Below are positions 48,536-60,058 of a DNA stretch of 64,000 nt, piece after piece. Under the pieces are notes generated by a model, which was given only the letters and a program-made list of their open reading frames with translations, was not told the origin of the DNA and searched no databases. The DNA comes from Candidatus Caldilinea saccharophila. GTDB lineage: Bacteria; Chloroflexota; Anaerolineae; Caldilineales; Caldilineaceae. Numbering within the stretch: the stretch's first letter is position 1; every line of letters begins with the position of its first letter. The DNA lies in NCBI GenBank assembly GCA_016710365.1, contig JADJVW010000004.1, positions 62,001 to 126,000 of the forward strand, in the 5' to 3' direction. Made by a program: the position numbers and the translations under genes.

Positions 48536-50024
48536 TTACTGCCCGTACCCCAGATTCACCAACTCCGCATCCGCGGCCGCGGCCGCCTGGTCGAGCGCCT
48601 CTGCCGGGGTGAGTTCGCCGGAGAGCGCCTTCCAGATGAAGGGCTGGACTACTTCGCGCAGTGCTGAATGGAAGGGGGAAGGGCGGCGCGCCGCGGAAGA
48701 GCGGGCCGGCTTCTCGCATCAGTGTGTAGTAGCCATCGACCTTGGCATCGACTTCCTGCACCTTGGGATCGTCGTAGGTTGATTCCATGACGATGCGCGA
48801 GCCGGCGATCGCCCAGTCTGCCTGGACAGATTCCTGGCCGACGTACTGCATCCACAGCAGCGTGCACAGCGGATTCTTCGAAGAGACGGGCAGCCCAAAG
48901 GCGCCGCCGTCGTAGTAGCCGATGTAGCCAGCACCGGATTCGGCGTCAGCCATCACACCTTCGGCAACGGGCGGCAGTGCGACGCCGACATTGCCAACAA
49001 CTTTGGAGCGCTCCGGGTCGGTCGCAATCCAGGCGGCGTTTTCGCCGTAGACCCAGCCCTGAGCCGCGCGGCCCGCGGCAAAGGATGCCGCAACCTCGTC
49101 CCAGGTGCTGGCGGTGGCTTCCGGCGGTGCATCGGCGAGCAGCCCGACCCAGAAGGCCAGGGCTTCCTTGGACGCATCACTGTTCATTTCGCCGCCATTC
49201 TCGACGCTTGCCTTCCAGGTATCCTGGTTGATACCCCAGTTGTAGACGCCGAAGGTCGGCGCGATGCTCTCGAAGAACTCATAGAAGGAGGAGGCATGGC
49301 CGGTGTTGCCCTGAACTGTGGTGCCCCACAGTTCCATGTCATTGTCCTTGCCATACTGCGTGAAGAAGTCGGCGATGTCCTGGTATTGCTGATGGGTTGT
49401 CGCCGGCGCCAGGTCATAACCGTACTGCGCCTTGAACGCTTCCTGAATCGCCGGGTCGTTGAAGAGATCCAGGCGATAGAGATAGATCTTCAGGAAGGCT
49501 TCCATCGGCACACCGTAGATGTTGCCGTCGGCATCCTTGAAGTTGTCGATAAAAGAGGTGAACTTGGCGAAATCGAAGTCAGGCGACGCCAGCTCCGGGT
49601 TGTCGGCCAGCAACTGCGTGAGGTTGGTCAGGTAGTCGTTGGCCAGGTACTGGTAGATGATATCCTGTTCGATGTAGACGAAATCGTAGATGCCGGTGTT
49701 GGCCTGCATGTCGTTGATGGCCTTGCTGTACATCTCGTCCCAGGATGTCGCTTCCAGTTCCACCTTGATGCCGGTTTCGGCCTCGAAGGATGCCGCCAGA
49801 ACTTCGGCCGCATAGCGGGAAGGCGGTGTGCTCTCCGAAACGCCACGGATGGTGACGCCTTCACAGCCGGCTGCCTGCGACGCGGTGCGCCACCAACTGG
49901 CCTCGCCGGACTCGGCAGCCGGCGCCGCGGGTTGGGGAGCGGGCGCTGCTACGGTGCACGCCGAGAGCACCATCGACAGCAACACCAAGACGCTGAGCAT
50001 GACAGTCATTTTGTGCCTGAACAT
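48536..50024 (-). CDS. Carbohydrate ABC transporter substrate-binding lipoprotein, with one frameshift
   Basis: A 495-residue extracellular solute-binding protein (family 1 type). Lipobox VLSAC near residue 24; the mature part has TIRGVSESTPPSRYAAEVLAASFEAETGIKV, YIEQDIIYQYLANDYLTNL, KIYLYRLDLFNDP and WGTTVQG. After GAPPFP the frame breaks in a GGGGG run at 48674-48678; one C fewer gives FHSALREVVQPFIWKALSGELTPAEALDQAAA, the standard tail, ending at TAA 48536. ATG at 50024 follows AAAGGAG at 9 bases. It feeds the MalF/MalG-type permeases. Sugar unknown, perhaps a polyol given the dehydrogenases. Confidence 0.9.
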
Positions 50025-50143
50025 GTGCAAAATCTCCTTTCGCATGTGCGAAACAAATCACTTGTGGAACGCGATTGATGTGGGGGACATAGCCGACGAG
50101 ACCTATGCTGTTTGTGGACGCCACCTCCTTTTACGGGGGTCTG

Positions 50144-51155
50144 CTAGGCGCGCATTGCTGCACGCCGGCTGGATTCACGCACCTTGACTGTTGGTTGCAG
50201 CACCACCGCTTGCGGCGCTCGGTCAGGGTCGACGATACGCTCCAAAAGCAACTCCGCCGCTCGCTGCCCCATCTCGTAGGCGGGCTGCATCACCACGGTC
50301 AGCGCGGGCTTCACAAGAAACATCCAATCCATTTCGTCGAACCCGGCAAGCGCAACGTCGTCGGGGATGCCAAGCCCTACTTCATGGATCGCACGCAATG
50401 CGCCGATGGTCAACAGGTTGTTGCCAGTGAAAATTGCATCCGGCGGCTGGCTCTGGGCGAGCAGATCCAGGGTCAATTCGTAGCCGTTCTGGCTGCGCGG
50501 CAATCCGCTGCGCACCAACTCTGGCAGGAGCGGCATGCCGTAATGCGCCAATGCTGTCACATATCCTTGATACCGTTCGGCGCCGGTGCTGGCGTCTGGG
50601 ATGCCCAATATCGCCCCAATGCGTCGATAGCCATTCTCGATCAGGTGGGAAACCACGGCGCAGGCTGCCTGTACGTTGTCGCTCACTACGGTGTCCATCG
50701 GCACGCCATCAACGCGCCGATCGATCGCCACCACCGGCACCCGCTGTTCCACCAATCGGCGGTAGACTTCGTTGCTGCTGGCAGTCGGCGACACGATCAT
50801 GCCGGCGACCTGCTCGGCCAACATCAGCTCGATGTAAGTCAATTCCTTATCAACGTCTTCGTCGGAGTTGCAGAGAAAGACCGCATACCCGCGCTGTTGC
50901 GCCACATCTTCCACGGCGCGCACCACGGATGTAAAGAACGGGTTCTGAATATCGGATATGATCAGCCCAATGATGCTTGAGCGCTGCACGCGCAGCGAGC
51001 GGGCTACGCGGCTGGGGCGATAATCAAGTTCCTGAATCGTCTCCAGCACACGTTGGCGCAGCGCATCGCTGACATATGGCTTGCCGGAGAGCACGCGACA
51101 CGGTGGCGGTGGAAACTCCGGCTCGACGAGCAACATCTTCGATTTTTGTTGGCAC
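50144..51155 (-). CDS. LacI-family transcriptional regulator, with one frameshift
   Basis: A 337-residue repressor. From GTG 51155 it reads VPTKIEDVARRAGVSTATVSR, the complete LacI helix-turn-helix. The frame then breaks at 51093-51097; two bases lost from a CG run restore VLSGKPYVSDALRQRVLETIQELDYRPSRVARSL, the hinge region. The effector domain (IIGLIISDIQNPFFTSVVRAVEDVA, VVAIDRRVDGVPMDTVVSDN, PDDVALAGFDEMDW) is intact and probably binds a sugar. It is the first gene of an operon with an ABC transporter and dehydrogenases. Its own promoter carries a matching operator. Confidence 0.92.
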
Positions 51156-51192
51156 GGTGAGTTCAGATGAAATTGTCTAATTGGCTACCGTA

Positions 51193-51221
51193 ATTGTAAT
51201 CGATTTCAGAAGAGATGTCAA
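51193..51221 (-). promoter_or_regulatory. Near-consensus sigma-70 promoter of the lacI-headed operon
   Basis: Minus strand: TTGACA (51221-51216), exactly 17 bases, TACAAT (51198-51193). The -10 box lies 38 bases before the GTG start codon of lacI. Confidence 0.85.
51195..51208. promoter_or_regulatory. LacI/cre-type operator overlapping the -10 box
   Basis: TGTAATCGATTTCA matches the cre consensus TGWAANCGNTNWCA at every position and is palindromic at 12 of 14 bases around a central CG. It covers part of the -10 hexamer, so bound repressor would block RNA polymerase. Most likely the site of the adjacent LacI protein. Confidence 0.75.
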
Positions 51222-51442
51222 GCACTGCAAAATCCTCAAAAATGCTGGCTTACCTCCCGCAAATTTCACAGTTTCGGTTTTGGTTCGCCCCTGGTCATCT
51301 GACCAGCGTATAGACCCTACTGGCAGGCAGTGCGTTGATGCTTGAAACGCGGGTAGACTGGACGAATGGTCGCGGCGCGTGACTCGCACGTCGCGGCAAG
51401 CGAGACTATTCTTCACAATTGTATTCAGGAAAGGATTCTGCA

Positions 51443-52765
<1,323 letters not shown>

Positions 52766-53181
52766 ATCAAATGCTGCATGTAGCCATCGCACCCTATGCT
52801 GAGTTTTATCGGGCTAGGCCGCAGCCGCTCGTAGCGGAGTGGCTGCTGATGATCGCCAGCGGGCGGCAGTTCGTACTGAGCGGGAGCTAACGCCGGTATG
52901 CGGTGCAGCCAGATTGAGGGTTGAGATTCGCCGCGCACATGGGCGATTACGCGCAAAAGCAAGGCCGACTGTTGTTGCCTGAAGGCTGGTTTGGGGCCAG
53001 CTACAACAGCCGGCTTGTGAATGGGATACACCGGGTCGGCGGTCGCGTCAATGGGACGGGATGTCGCGGGTCTACTTTGCGTTTGGGGTGAAGTCAATGA
53101 GGAATGCGCGTATTTTATCGAGCAAATGACTGACGAATTCTCACGAGAAGATAGTCAGTCGGCTGGCTGCGCAGGCCTGGT
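52766..53181. other. 416-base region without a recognisable gene
   Basis: Only short frames are present, for example 52771-52890 (about 39 codons) and 52939-53091 (about 50 codons, containing WFGASYNSRLVNGIHRVGG). None resembles a family I know and none has a good ribosome site. No strong hairpin or repeat is visible. It may be remnant coding DNA at the edge of the decayed region that follows. Confidence 0.4.
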
Positions 53182-53667
53182 TTACCCCTCGAACTGTTCG
53201 TGCAGCGCAACTTCCTGCTCTGCGCTCAGGTTCGAGGAGATCAATTCCATCTTCACGCCCTGGAACTCAGCCATCACGCGATCCTGCACGGTGTTGGCGC
53301 TGAGCAGAAAGAGTGCGGATGTGCCTTCCGTCACCTTCTCACGCACTTCCTTGATGAAATTGTCGCTGATGCCATAATCGGCGAATTTGCCGGACAGCGC
53401 GCCCATTGCCGCACCGACCGCCAGACCGAAGAAGGGCACGAAGAAGATCAAGCCGAAGAGCATCCCCCAGAATGCGCCGGAGAGCGCACCCTTACCGGTC
53501 ATGCTGCCGTAATTCTTGGTGTTTGGGCTTTTCTTGCCTGCCGGCCAGGCAACGACCGCCGCGTCCTGAATCTGGATCAACTGCTGCTTTGAAAGTTCGC
53601 GCAACTTGGCAAGCGCCTCTTGTGCGCCGGTTGCAGCGTCGAACTTCCAGACGGTAAGTGTTGTCAT
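53182..53667 (-). CDS. DUF1269 family protein
   Basis: A 161-residue protein beginning MTTLTVWKFDAATGAQEAL, with DAAVVAWPAGKKSPNTKNY, a Gly/Ala-rich hydrophobic hairpin (GALSGAFWGMLFGLIFFVPFFGLAVGAAMGAL) and a C-terminal alpha/beta part (FIKEVREKVTEGTSALFLLS). This is the DUF1269 pattern, found in many bacteria, with a membrane-inserting central hairpin. ATG at 53667 is chosen; ATG at 53679 is possible. Function unknown; stress association is reported for some members but cannot be inferred here. Confidence 0.85.
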   Translation of the reverse strand: MTTLTVWKFDAATGAQEALAKLRELSKQQLIQIQDAAVVAWPAGKKSPNTKNYGSMTGKGALSGAFWGMLFGLIFFVPFFGLAVGAAMGALSGKFADYGISDNFIKEVREKVTEGTSALFLLSANTVQDRVMAEFQGVKMELISSNLSAEQEVALHEQFEG

Positions 53668-53884
53668 AAGAGTCTTCATCCTTTCTAAATCAAAACTGAT
53701 GAGTATCGCGCCAACCAATCTTAGTCGTTCACGATTTTCTCCGCCGCGTTGAAGATGGTTTCCTTCGCGTTCTTCGCGGCTCCGCGTGAGATTCGTGAAG
53801 TGCTGAATCTGGTCGCACCTGGTTGGCCGTGCATCACGCTGATGCGACAGCGCCAGGTTCGGGCGCCTGCAGAGCGCCTTCAGG

Positions 53885-54260
53885 TTAGCGCATCATGTCG
53901 ATTGCCACGGTGATCGCCAGGATCACAATGTCGTTCTGGCTTGGCTCGATCTGTACGCCATAGGTGTCGGCAATGCGGAACCACTTCTTGGAGACCTGCG
54001 CGACCTTGGTGCGTCCCTCGCCGATCTCGTACTCGAAGTTGAGGATATTCCCCTGCACCTCAAGATCGGGACCGTTGCCGATCTTGACCGTCCAGCGGTC
54101 GCGTAAGGGAGCGATCAGCGCCCTGCGCAACGTCGCCATGGGTTCGCCTTTTGGCCCTTCAGATCGTCATCGTGTCGCGCACTGCCACCAGCCGCTGCTG
54201 GATTTTGCACAGCTCGCGCCCCTGCGTGTCCTCAAAGAAGAGCGTGTCGCGACTGGTCAA
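53885..54260 (-). pseudogene. LURP-one-related (scramblase-like) gene remnant
   Basis: The open part (53885-54139) reads MATLRRALIAPLRDRWTVKIGNGPDLEV... FRIADTYGVQIEPSQND, the C-terminal half of LURP-one-related proteins (usually about 160 residues). Upstream in another frame are DTLFFEDTQGRELCKIQQRLVAVRDTMTI, the expected preceding strands. One extra base near 54161 separates them. The first 40-50 residues of the family are missing and a stop lies shortly upstream. I judge it truncated rather than merely mis-sequenced. Confidence 0.7.
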
Positions 54261-54386
54261 CCTCCAGATCTGTCGGACGAGAGCGACCAGATGTCACGCA
54301 CATGAGGATGAGCTTACAACAGATGAGCGTCGTGATCCAAAGTGGATAATCTCTGAACAAGCAAGGATGACATTTCAACCTGTCGC

Positions 54387-56021
54387 TCACGCAGTTGCTT
54401 GCGGTTCTTCGGGAGTATCCGCGAGCGTTTGCGGCGGTGTGATGAGACTTCCCTGCAGCCCCCGCGGCATACCCACAAAAATAACGATCGCAGCGACTGT
54501 CACGAATCCAGCCATGATGAGCAGCGTCTGCGTTAGCCCGATCGTGAAGGCTGGTCCAAATTGCGTGGTTGCCCACTGCGCCGCTTCCGGCGGCAGCCTG
54601 GTGTACGTGCCGGACAGCGCACGGGCGAACGCGTCCTTCCAGGCGCTCTCGATCTGCGGCGTCACGTTGGCGGGCAGATTGGCTTGGCGTAGTTGGGTGC
54701 GCAAAGCGCCGTCGGCCAGCATCGTCACCGAGAACTGGAAACAATCACACCCAGGCCAGCCGGATTGTCCGGCAGCCGAGTTGATGGCCGCGCCGCTCCA
54801 ATCAGCGTGGCGGCGGCGCGCTGATGATCACGCCGCGCCGGGCCGGAAATGCCGAGTCCCAGCCCCAACAACGCAATGGGGAGAATCAGGAATGCCAGCG
54901 GGGTGTCCACCTGGATGCGTGACAAGGCAAGCAGGCCGAGGGCCGAAAGCACCAGCCCCCCTGCGATCAGCCGCCGCGCACCGAAGCGTGTGGAGAGGCG
55001 GACGATGATCAACGTGCCAACCAGCATGCCCAGGACAAAGGGCGCAAACTGCAGCGTCGTTGCCACCGGGCCAAGCCTGCGCACCGGCAAAGAGACCAGA
55101 ACGAAGAAGAAGGGTTCGCACCATGGCCAGGGCCATCCCAGCCAGGATCGCAAAGGCCAGGCCGCGCCCATTGTATAGCTTGATCTCACCGCGCCGGCGC
55201 AACTTGCGATAGAAATAGCGGTACGCCAGAATTAGTCCGCCCAATCCGACTGCAATGGTCAGCAGTGCATTGCGGCTTGTCAGCCCGCCGGCATACGCCA
55301 CCAGACCATAAACAGCCAGAAAGACCGCCCCAGCCCAAAGCAGATTGACGAGCAATTCGCGCCAGACGATCCGCTGTTGCTCTGCCGGCTCATAGACTCG
55401 GCGCAGAATGAGCCAGAACGCAATGACCCCGAGCACAATCGGCGGCAAAAAAACGATGGCGCCGTTGCCCACTGACCTCAACACAGAATAGAGCGCAGAG
55501 GAGGAGCCGAGCGCGATAGCCTGGGTGCTGAAGATGGCGCCAAAGGCAAAAGGGCGCACGCCTGGCCCGAATGCAAACGCGGCAATGGCAATGCACATCG
55601 GGGTAATCGTGATCCGCGCAACGCTCAGCAGCAAGTCGGCGTAGATAAACCCGTCTGTCCCCAGCCAGAACATGCTCGCCAGCGCCGCGCACAACACCCC
55701 CCCCAGCCCGATCAGCAGAAACAGTTTGCGCCCCACGCCGTCGCCCGTGGCGCCCGCAGCCAGCGTCAAGATCGCCAGCAGCAGGTAGTTGGCAGCAACC
55801 AGGATGGGGACGCTGCTCCCGACCTGACGCAGCCCCTGCTCGATCGGCGCTGACCCCAACCTGATGACCGGGGGCATCAGGTTGATGGCTACAATCGCCA
55901 GCAGACAGGCAGCCAGGCTGCGAAATGCCTGGCGATCGGCGGTGAGACCGCCGAACAATATTTTGCCCGGCCCCGGGACGTGATTCAGCAGCGCCTGAAT
56001 TCGCGCAATCAGCTTGTCCAC
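54387..56021 (-). pseudogene. MFS transporter (drug-resistance type), several frameshifts
   Basis: The first 310 residues from GTG 56021 (VDKLIARIQALLNHVPGPGK...) are intact and hydrophobic, with about nine helices, up to LAFAILAGMALAMV. The frame then shifts near 55110-55118 to EPFFFVLVSLPVRRLGPVATTLQFAPFVLGMLVG. It shifts again two or more times between 54730 and 54860, where INSAAGQSG and LGVIVSSS-like pieces lie in different frames, before the C-terminal piece VTMLADGALRTQLRQ. Four or so breaks in 400 bases are more than the one-break pattern elsewhere, so this is probably a dead transporter. No ligand can be named. Confidence 0.7.
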
Positions 56022-56074
56022 ACAACCCTCTTTTCTTCCTGGCAAACTCTCTGCGGACTCTATGGCAGAATATG

Positions 56075-56108
56075 CTGGGTCGGGTGGCGCAAACGCCACC
56101 CGACCCAG
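56075..56108. repeat. Perfect 15-bp inverted repeat
   Basis: CTGGGTCGGGTGGCG (56075-56089) pairs with CGCCACCCGACCCAG (56094-56108) across CAAA. It stands just upstream of the MFS remnant. Confidence 0.75.
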
Positions 56109-56260
56109 AAAACGAATCAATTGCTGCGTACAGCATCTTCCATCTTTTCCAGAACCTTGTCAATGCTGAAGCTGGCAGACTGCATGTGCGACGGAAACTC
56201 CTGGAAAGTCGCCAGAAATTCGCGCACAATAAACTGGGGGGTCAAGCGGATTTCGTGTGG

Positions 56261-56330
56261 TTACGTGCCGGGGACGGGCTTGCGGTGCTTTGGTCGAGCA
56301 GAGAACGATCAGCCCGTCCCCGGCACGTAA
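56261..56330. repeat. Perfect 20-bp inverted repeat with 30-base loop
   Basis: Arms at 56261-56280 (TTACGTGCCGGGGACGGGCT) and 56311-56330 are perfect complements. With the preceding palindrome it fills most of the space between two pseudogenes. Confidence 0.75.
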
Positions 56331-56377
56331 GACCCGACCACATCAATCCCGGTTGAGCCTAAACTGGGAGGCGTAGA

Positions 56378-56645
56378 TCAGGAAGACGCGGTCGATCCCC
56401 AGTAGGTGTTGGAGGTGATGTCCGCCCGCTCAAAGCGGCCAGTGCGCAGGTTGAAGATCTTGGGGATGCGCAGAAAGACAAAGGGTTCTGCCCAGATCAT
56501 GACCGTTCCCTGCATGCACTGCTCGGCAAAGACGAATTTCCAGTTGTCGTAGCGCAGCCCCACCAAGTCACCGTCGTCGGAGAAGTAGACGATGCTCTTG
56601 CGCGGCCTTTCCTCCGTCTCGCCGCTAAGGTAAGGCTGGACCTGT
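56378..56645 (-). pseudogene. Arylsulfatase C-terminal fragment
   Basis: About 85 residues, PYLSGETEERPRKSIVYFSDDGDLVGLRYDNWKFVFAEQ... through WAEPFVFLRIPKIFNLRTGRFERADITSNTYW, match the C-terminal end of bacterial arylsulfatases. The sulfatase catalytic domain and its Cys/Ser formylglycine site are absent, and the tail after NTYW is wrong. The fragment stops abruptly near 56645, where an unrelated opposite-strand fragment begins. Confidence 0.75.
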
Positions 56646-56890
56646 CTCACCGGCTGGCCCGCGTCGCCCGGCAACGATCTGGCCTGCTGTGACGCCGTCT
56701 TTATGGCCTGGAACGCGGCGCTGATGGCGGGCGAGGAGCCTGGCGACAGCGGGACGGGCCTCGCCTATATGTTGGCCGGTGGCTCCGATCCGTCGAACAC
56801 CGACCCTTCGCGATGGAGCCCGCGGAGGGCGAGGCTTGGATCGGCACGCCGCCGCACATCATGATCGTCACGCCCGCCGGCTTCGATGCT
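56646..56890 (+). pseudogene. Fragment of a conserved secreted protein of unknown function
   Basis: Reads TGWPASPGNDLACCDAVFMAWNAALMAG, GLAYMLAGGSDPSNTDP, and after a one-base shift near 56805, EPAEGEAWIGTPPHIMIVTPAGFDAA. These phrases match a family of exported bacterial proteins of about 150-200 residues with no assigned role. Start, signal peptide and C-terminus are missing. It abuts the sulfatase fragment with almost no gap. Confidence 0.55.
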
Positions 56891-57010
56891 GCTGCTGCAG
56901 GTGCAATGGCGCACTGCACAGCGCGGCGCGTGCCACATGGTCTGCATCCAGGGTGAAGCCGGGCTGTGCAAGACGCGCCTGGCCGAGAAGAAGCTCCGTG
57001 CGCCCTCAGC
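56891..57010 (+). pseudogene. Fragment of an AAA-type ATPase domain (MalT/adenylate-cyclase style)
   Basis: WRTAQRGACHMVCIQGEAGLCKTRLAEKKLRA resembles the P-loop region of large bacterial transcriptional activators and guanylate-cyclase-like ATPases, normally IQGEAGIGKTRLAEE. Here the second P-loop Gly is Cys. Nothing recognisable follows, apart from an unassigned open frame to 57131. It is the third unrelated fragment in a row. Confidence 0.45.
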
Positions 57011-57194
57011 GGTGAATCTTCTTGCTGGCGGTGCGAAGCATTGTTTCGCCTATGAGCGACGACATCTGCACATCAAGGTGGTTCTCGAATGGGTAGCGTT
57101 TGGCGAATTGGTCGGCAATTGCCAATGGTGAAAGCGCTGAATGAGGCGTCTTGCCCCGCAGCGAAAAATCCTGGCTCTGAAGCGTCAGTTGATT

Positions 57195-59837
57195 TCACCG
57201 GTGGTTCGACGAGCTATCCCCCAATGTGAACGCGATCGTGAACTCCGTCCCATGCGTGGTATCCACCGTGAGGGCTCCACCCAGTTGACTTGCCAACATG
57301 CTGACCAATTTCAGCCCCAAGGATTCGGTCTGGCGAAAATCAAGGTCCAACGGCAAGCCAATCCCATCGTCACGGACGCACAAGCGCAGCCAATCGGCCG
57401 CGTGGCATAGTTCAAGCTCGATCTTACCTATGCGCCCGTTGGGGAAAGCGTACTTGAGCGAGTTGGAGACCAATTCGTTGACGATCAAGCCACACGGGAT
57501 TGCCGTTTCGATATCGACTTCAACCGCGGCGGCGTTCACCTGGAAGGTGATGTGCTCCGAGTGGGATCCGAAAGCATGAAATAGGGAAGTGACAAGGCTC
57601 TGTGCGTATTCCTTGAAATCAATCCGTGCCAAGCCGGCGGACTGATACAATTTCTCATGGACAAGCGCCATGGAGCGGACACGATTCTGACTCTCGCTCA
57701 ACGCCTCTAACGCCGCCGGATCTGTGATGGACTTGACCTGGAGGTTGAGTAGGCTGGAAATGACCTGCAAGTTGTTCTTGACACGATGATGAATTTCCTT
57801 GAGCATGGCTTCTTTTTCGGCCAGTGACTCGCTCATCTGACTATGGAGTTGTGCATTTTCCAATGCGATCGACGCCTGGTTGGCAAACACCGCGAGCAAG
57901 TCCAGGTCGGCTTGATCAAAAGCAAACGTGTGCGTCGCATTGTCCAAAGCGATGACGCCGATAATTTCGCCGTGATAGCCCATGGGGGCAACAATCGCAG
58001 ATTGAAGCGCCAGCATTTCGGGGATGTCGCCCGTGTAGCGCCATTCACTTGCCGGGACATCATCCACGCGCAATGGCATGCCTGTTTCAAACGCGCCCCC
58101 CGAATACCCCTCCGTCAAGGCAAGCTGCATGGCGAGTACACGCGGGTCTGCATAGCCAACCATATTGCGGATACACAAATGCTCCGTCTTGTCATCCAGC
58201 AACAGGATACTACCCTTTTCTGCACTGGGGATGGCTTGGATGGCGGCGGACAGAATCTTGCCTAACAACGGCTCCATGTCCAATGTTTCGAGCAGCGTTG
58301 CCGTCGCGCGCGACAAAGACTCGGCGCGCTGGCGTTGGTGTTCTTCGGCTTCCACGATTTGTGCGTTGCGCAAGGCAACAGCAGCGTGCGTGGCAAACAT
58401 CGTCAACAATTCCAGATCATCCGGCGTAAACGACCGTGTGTCGAAGCGATTAGCGCTTAGGACGCCCAGGATTTCACCCCGCCACATCACCGGCACACCA
58501 ATGAGCGCGAAATGTTCAGTAGCTGGAAGGATCGGCGAGCGCCCTTGCCATGTGGCATAATCATCGACCATCAACGGTTGCCTGGTCTCCAATATTTTGC
58601 CGGCAAGGCCTTCGCCCCGCCGCCACACCTGCCCAAGCGGCAAGAAACTATTGCCCACTGAAATCTGGCGTTCCAGAATGTCGTGTTCGGGCACATAGCG
58701 GTAGAAACCGCCGCCGTCTGCTCGGCTCAACTCCATGGTGCGGAGCGTAATCGTTTGCAGCACCGCGCTCAAGTCAAGCTCCGCCGATAGTTCCAAATTG
58801 ATCGCGCGCAGGGCCTCCAATTGTTCGCTGTGTGTACGGATTTTCCCCTCGGCGTATTTGCGCTCAGTAATATCGCGCACGACCACACACATAAAATCAC
58901 GCGCGTATGCGGTGAAAAGCGACACGGTGACATCCACATCGATGAGTGAGCCGTCTTTGCGCCGGTGTTTGCGCTCGCCAATCACCACATGCGTTTCATG
59001 ACAGATGCGTTTGACAAAATCATCAATGCTCTCACGGTCGTGCGCCACGATGTCATACAATGTCAAACCGAGCATTTCGTCGGCGCTGTATCCCAACATC
59101 GTTTGGTACGCCGGGTTCGTTTCCACCACGCGCGTATTCTCGATTGCATAGAGTGCGATCCCCTCAGATGCCTGTTCGACGACATTGCGATAGCGCGTTT
59201 CGCTTTCCGCCAACTCGGCTTGCCGATCCTGTTCGGCCGCATTGCGGTGCCAGGCAATGACTAAAATAACGGTGGAGGTAACCAAGACAAATCGGAACGG
59301 TCCCGTCATGATCAAGCTAAGATCATAATTGAAAAAGAATTTTTGTGTGATGTAGATCAATGTCAATTCAACGAGCGTGACGCACAAGGCGATCGGATTG
59401 GAAAGCAATACGCTGGCGAGCAAGACGGGCAAGACCAGATAACACAACCCCACATAATCGCTTTCGTCTTGGAGCCAGACCATCGCGATGACTGCGAGCA
59501 ACGACATCGCGATGAGCAAAACGGCAGATAATCGATGATATTGTGTGCGGCTTATTACGTAGGCGATGACAGCAACGACCAAGATCAAGAGAACCACGTG
59601 TGCACCCTGACCTTCGAGCACACCTTGTCCGCCTTGAAAAACCAACAGCGGCATCATGGTAAAAAAAATGCTGATCGGCACAAGCCCAAGAAACAGGGTG
59701 GCGACTAGACGCGCCTGGCGTTGTTGATCACGCGCACGCACCAACGGCGATGGTGCAGTGAGCAAATCCCACACCTGGGACCATCGTTTGACAACAGACG
59801 GGAGTGGCGTAAGCAACCGATGAAGAGATAGCGACAT
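57195..59837 (-). CDS. Membrane sensor histidine kinase: membrane helices, PAS, two GAF, HisKA_2 and HATPase domains
   Basis: A two-component sensor of about 880 residues. Residues about 45-205 hold five or six hydrophobic helices. A PAS domain (about 215-330) ends with VVVRDITERKYAEGK. Two GAF domains follow (about 360-515 and 525-665). Near 680-690 is KEIHHRVKNNLQVISSLLNLQ, the His-containing HisKA_2 box, with the HATPase N-box VNELVSNSLKYAF and RDDGIGLP behind it. ATG at 59837 with GAGG upstream is used instead of 59876. No response regulator gene is adjacent, so its partner is elsewhere. Signals sensed are unknown; GAF domains suggest small ligands or light. Confidence 0.93.
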   Translation of the reverse strand: MSLSLHRLLTPLPSVVKRWSQVWDLLTAPSPLVRARDQQRQARLVATLFLGLVPISIFFTMMPLLVFQGGQGVLEGQGAHVVLLILVVAVIAYVISRTQYHRLSAVLLIAMSLLAVIAMVWLQDESDYVGLCYLVLPVLLASVLLSNPIALCVTLVELTLIYITQKFFFNYDLSLIMTGPFRFVLVTSTVILVIAWHRNAAEQDRQAELAESETRYRNVVEQASEGIALYAIENTRVVETNPAYQTMLGYSADEMLGLTLYDIVAHDRESIDDFVKRICHETHVVIGERKHRRKDGSLIDVDVTVSLFTAYARDFMCVVVRDITERKYAEGKIRTHSEQLEALRAINLELSAELDLSAVLQTITLRTMELSRADGGGFYRYVPEHDILERQISVGNSFLPLGQVWRRGEGLAGKILETRQPLMVDDYATWQGRSPILPATEHFALIGVPVMWRGEILGVLSANRFDTRSFTPDDLELLTMFATHAAVALRNAQIVEAEEHQRQRAESLSRATATLLETLDMEPLLGKILSAAIQAIPSAEKGSILLLDDKTEHLCIRNMVGYADPRVLAMQLALTEGYSGGAFETGMPLRVDDVPASEWRYTGDIPEMLALQSAIVAPMGYHGEIIGVIALDNATHTFAFDQADLDLLAVFANQASIALENAQLHSQMSESLAEKEAMLKEIHHRVKNNLQVISSLLNLQVKSITDPAALEALSESQNRVRSMALVHEKLYQSAGLARIDFKEYAQSLVTSLFHAFGSHSEHITFQVNAAAVEVDIETAIPCGLIVNELVSNSLKYAFPNGRIGKIELELCHAADWLRLCVRDDGIGLPLDLDFRQTESLGLKLVSMLASQLGGALTVDTTHGTEFTIAFTLGDSSSNHR

Positions 59838-60058
59838 TACACCCTCAGATGTTAATGGGTCACTTGGCGCGCCCAAAATGATGATCGATGGTTCGATCCA
59901 TCATTTTATTATTATAGTGGTGTTGCGGCAGCCAATCAATGGTTATTTGTCCGGGATTGGTTTTGGTTTTCCGCCTGACACCGAAGGGTCGGCGCTGATC
60001 AGCGCGCACCGGGTCTACAAGCCAGTGATTCTGGATAGGGAGTAGCGCAGCGCCAAAT

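Noticed and set aside
53885..57131. Genomic island or prophage remnant
   Set aside because: No integrase, transposase, att-like direct repeats or phage genes are seen; only unrelated broken chromosomal-type genes.
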